A DNA stretch of 64,000 bases from Leguminivora glycinivorella. Lineage: Eukaryota; Arthropoda; Insecta; Lepidoptera; Tortricidae. Each line of letters opens with the position of its first letter. Positions within the stretch are counted from its first letter, which is position 1. The notes beneath the pieces are model-generated. The model worked only from the letters and a program-made list of their open reading frames with translations, had not been told where the DNA came from and ran no database searches. Shown here piece by piece: positions 63,856 to 64,000 of this stretch. The translations under genes were made by a program, and so were the position numbers. The DNA lies in assembly GCF_023078275.1 (NCBI RefSeq), contig NC_062971.1:6572001-6636000 (forward strand). The letters are read 5' to 3'.

Positions 63856-64000
63856 ACTTACTTCCGACTCCGATTGTACGCACTAACCCAATAATCCGTT
63901 TTCACTCTTCGTAATCGTTCCCGAACTCCGACCCCCGTATATTATTTATAAATCGTCAAAACACAAACAAGTATCCGTTACACTGGTAATAAAATCAAAC

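Noticed and set aside
53000..64000. Last exon(s) of the Ig gene
   Set aside because: I searched by eye for a phase-0 exon with a G-x-Y-x-C motif on the plus strand and found none. They are probably beyond the window.

Overview
The window looks like nuclear DNA of a moth or butterfly (Lepidoptera). It is AT-rich and has long introns with canonical GT-AG splice sites. It is packed with dispersed families I recognise as typical of lepidopteran genomes: tRNA-derived SINEs ending in GATGAT-type tails, many short terminal-inverted-repeat elements (MITEs), RTE-like and CR1/Jockey-like LINE pieces, and Penelope-like remnants. No bacterial, plasmid or viral gene set is present. The species cannot be named from the sequence.

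The only well-supported host gene runs left to right across about 41 kb. Six exons (12082-12148, 12953-13139, 32254-32365, 38350-38429, 43099-43232, 52580-52782) splice in compatible phases into 261 codons with no stop. They encode a signal peptide, a linker, a complete first immunoglobulin domain and the first half of a second. This is the layout of the Dpr / zig-8-like two-Ig cell-surface proteins. The upstream 5'UTR exon and the exon(s) completing Ig2 and the C-terminus are not seen here. A decayed tandem copy of the Ig2 exon lies just downstream at 52810-52971.

Nearly everything else is intronic or flanking repeat DNA. In order: an AT-rich left flank with SINEs and MITEs (1-12000); a 19-kb intron (13140-32253) with Penelope-like remnants, an 850-bp foldback element, a perfect 488-bp direct repeat resembling LTRs, a 2-kb tandem array between the two copies, and many MITEs; introns 3-5 (32366-52579) with nested transposons, a mariner-like element, MITE families and a 54-bp minisatellite carrying telomere-like CCTAA words; and the right flank, which holds a nearly intact two-ORF non-LTR retrotransposon on the minus strand (about 55541-60960) whose ORF2 is frameshifted close to its end.

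Three minor protein-coding candidates are given at low confidence: a possible secreted-peptide first exon at 15597, a possible minus-strand terminal exon at 20118-20293, and a 99-codon minus-strand ORF at 38791. I found no convincing new biochemical system. The most unusual structures are the E-box/dyad tandem array inside the 488-bp repeats, the foldback element, the decayed Ig2 exon duplicate, and two copies of one element independently hit by the same 249-bp MITE.
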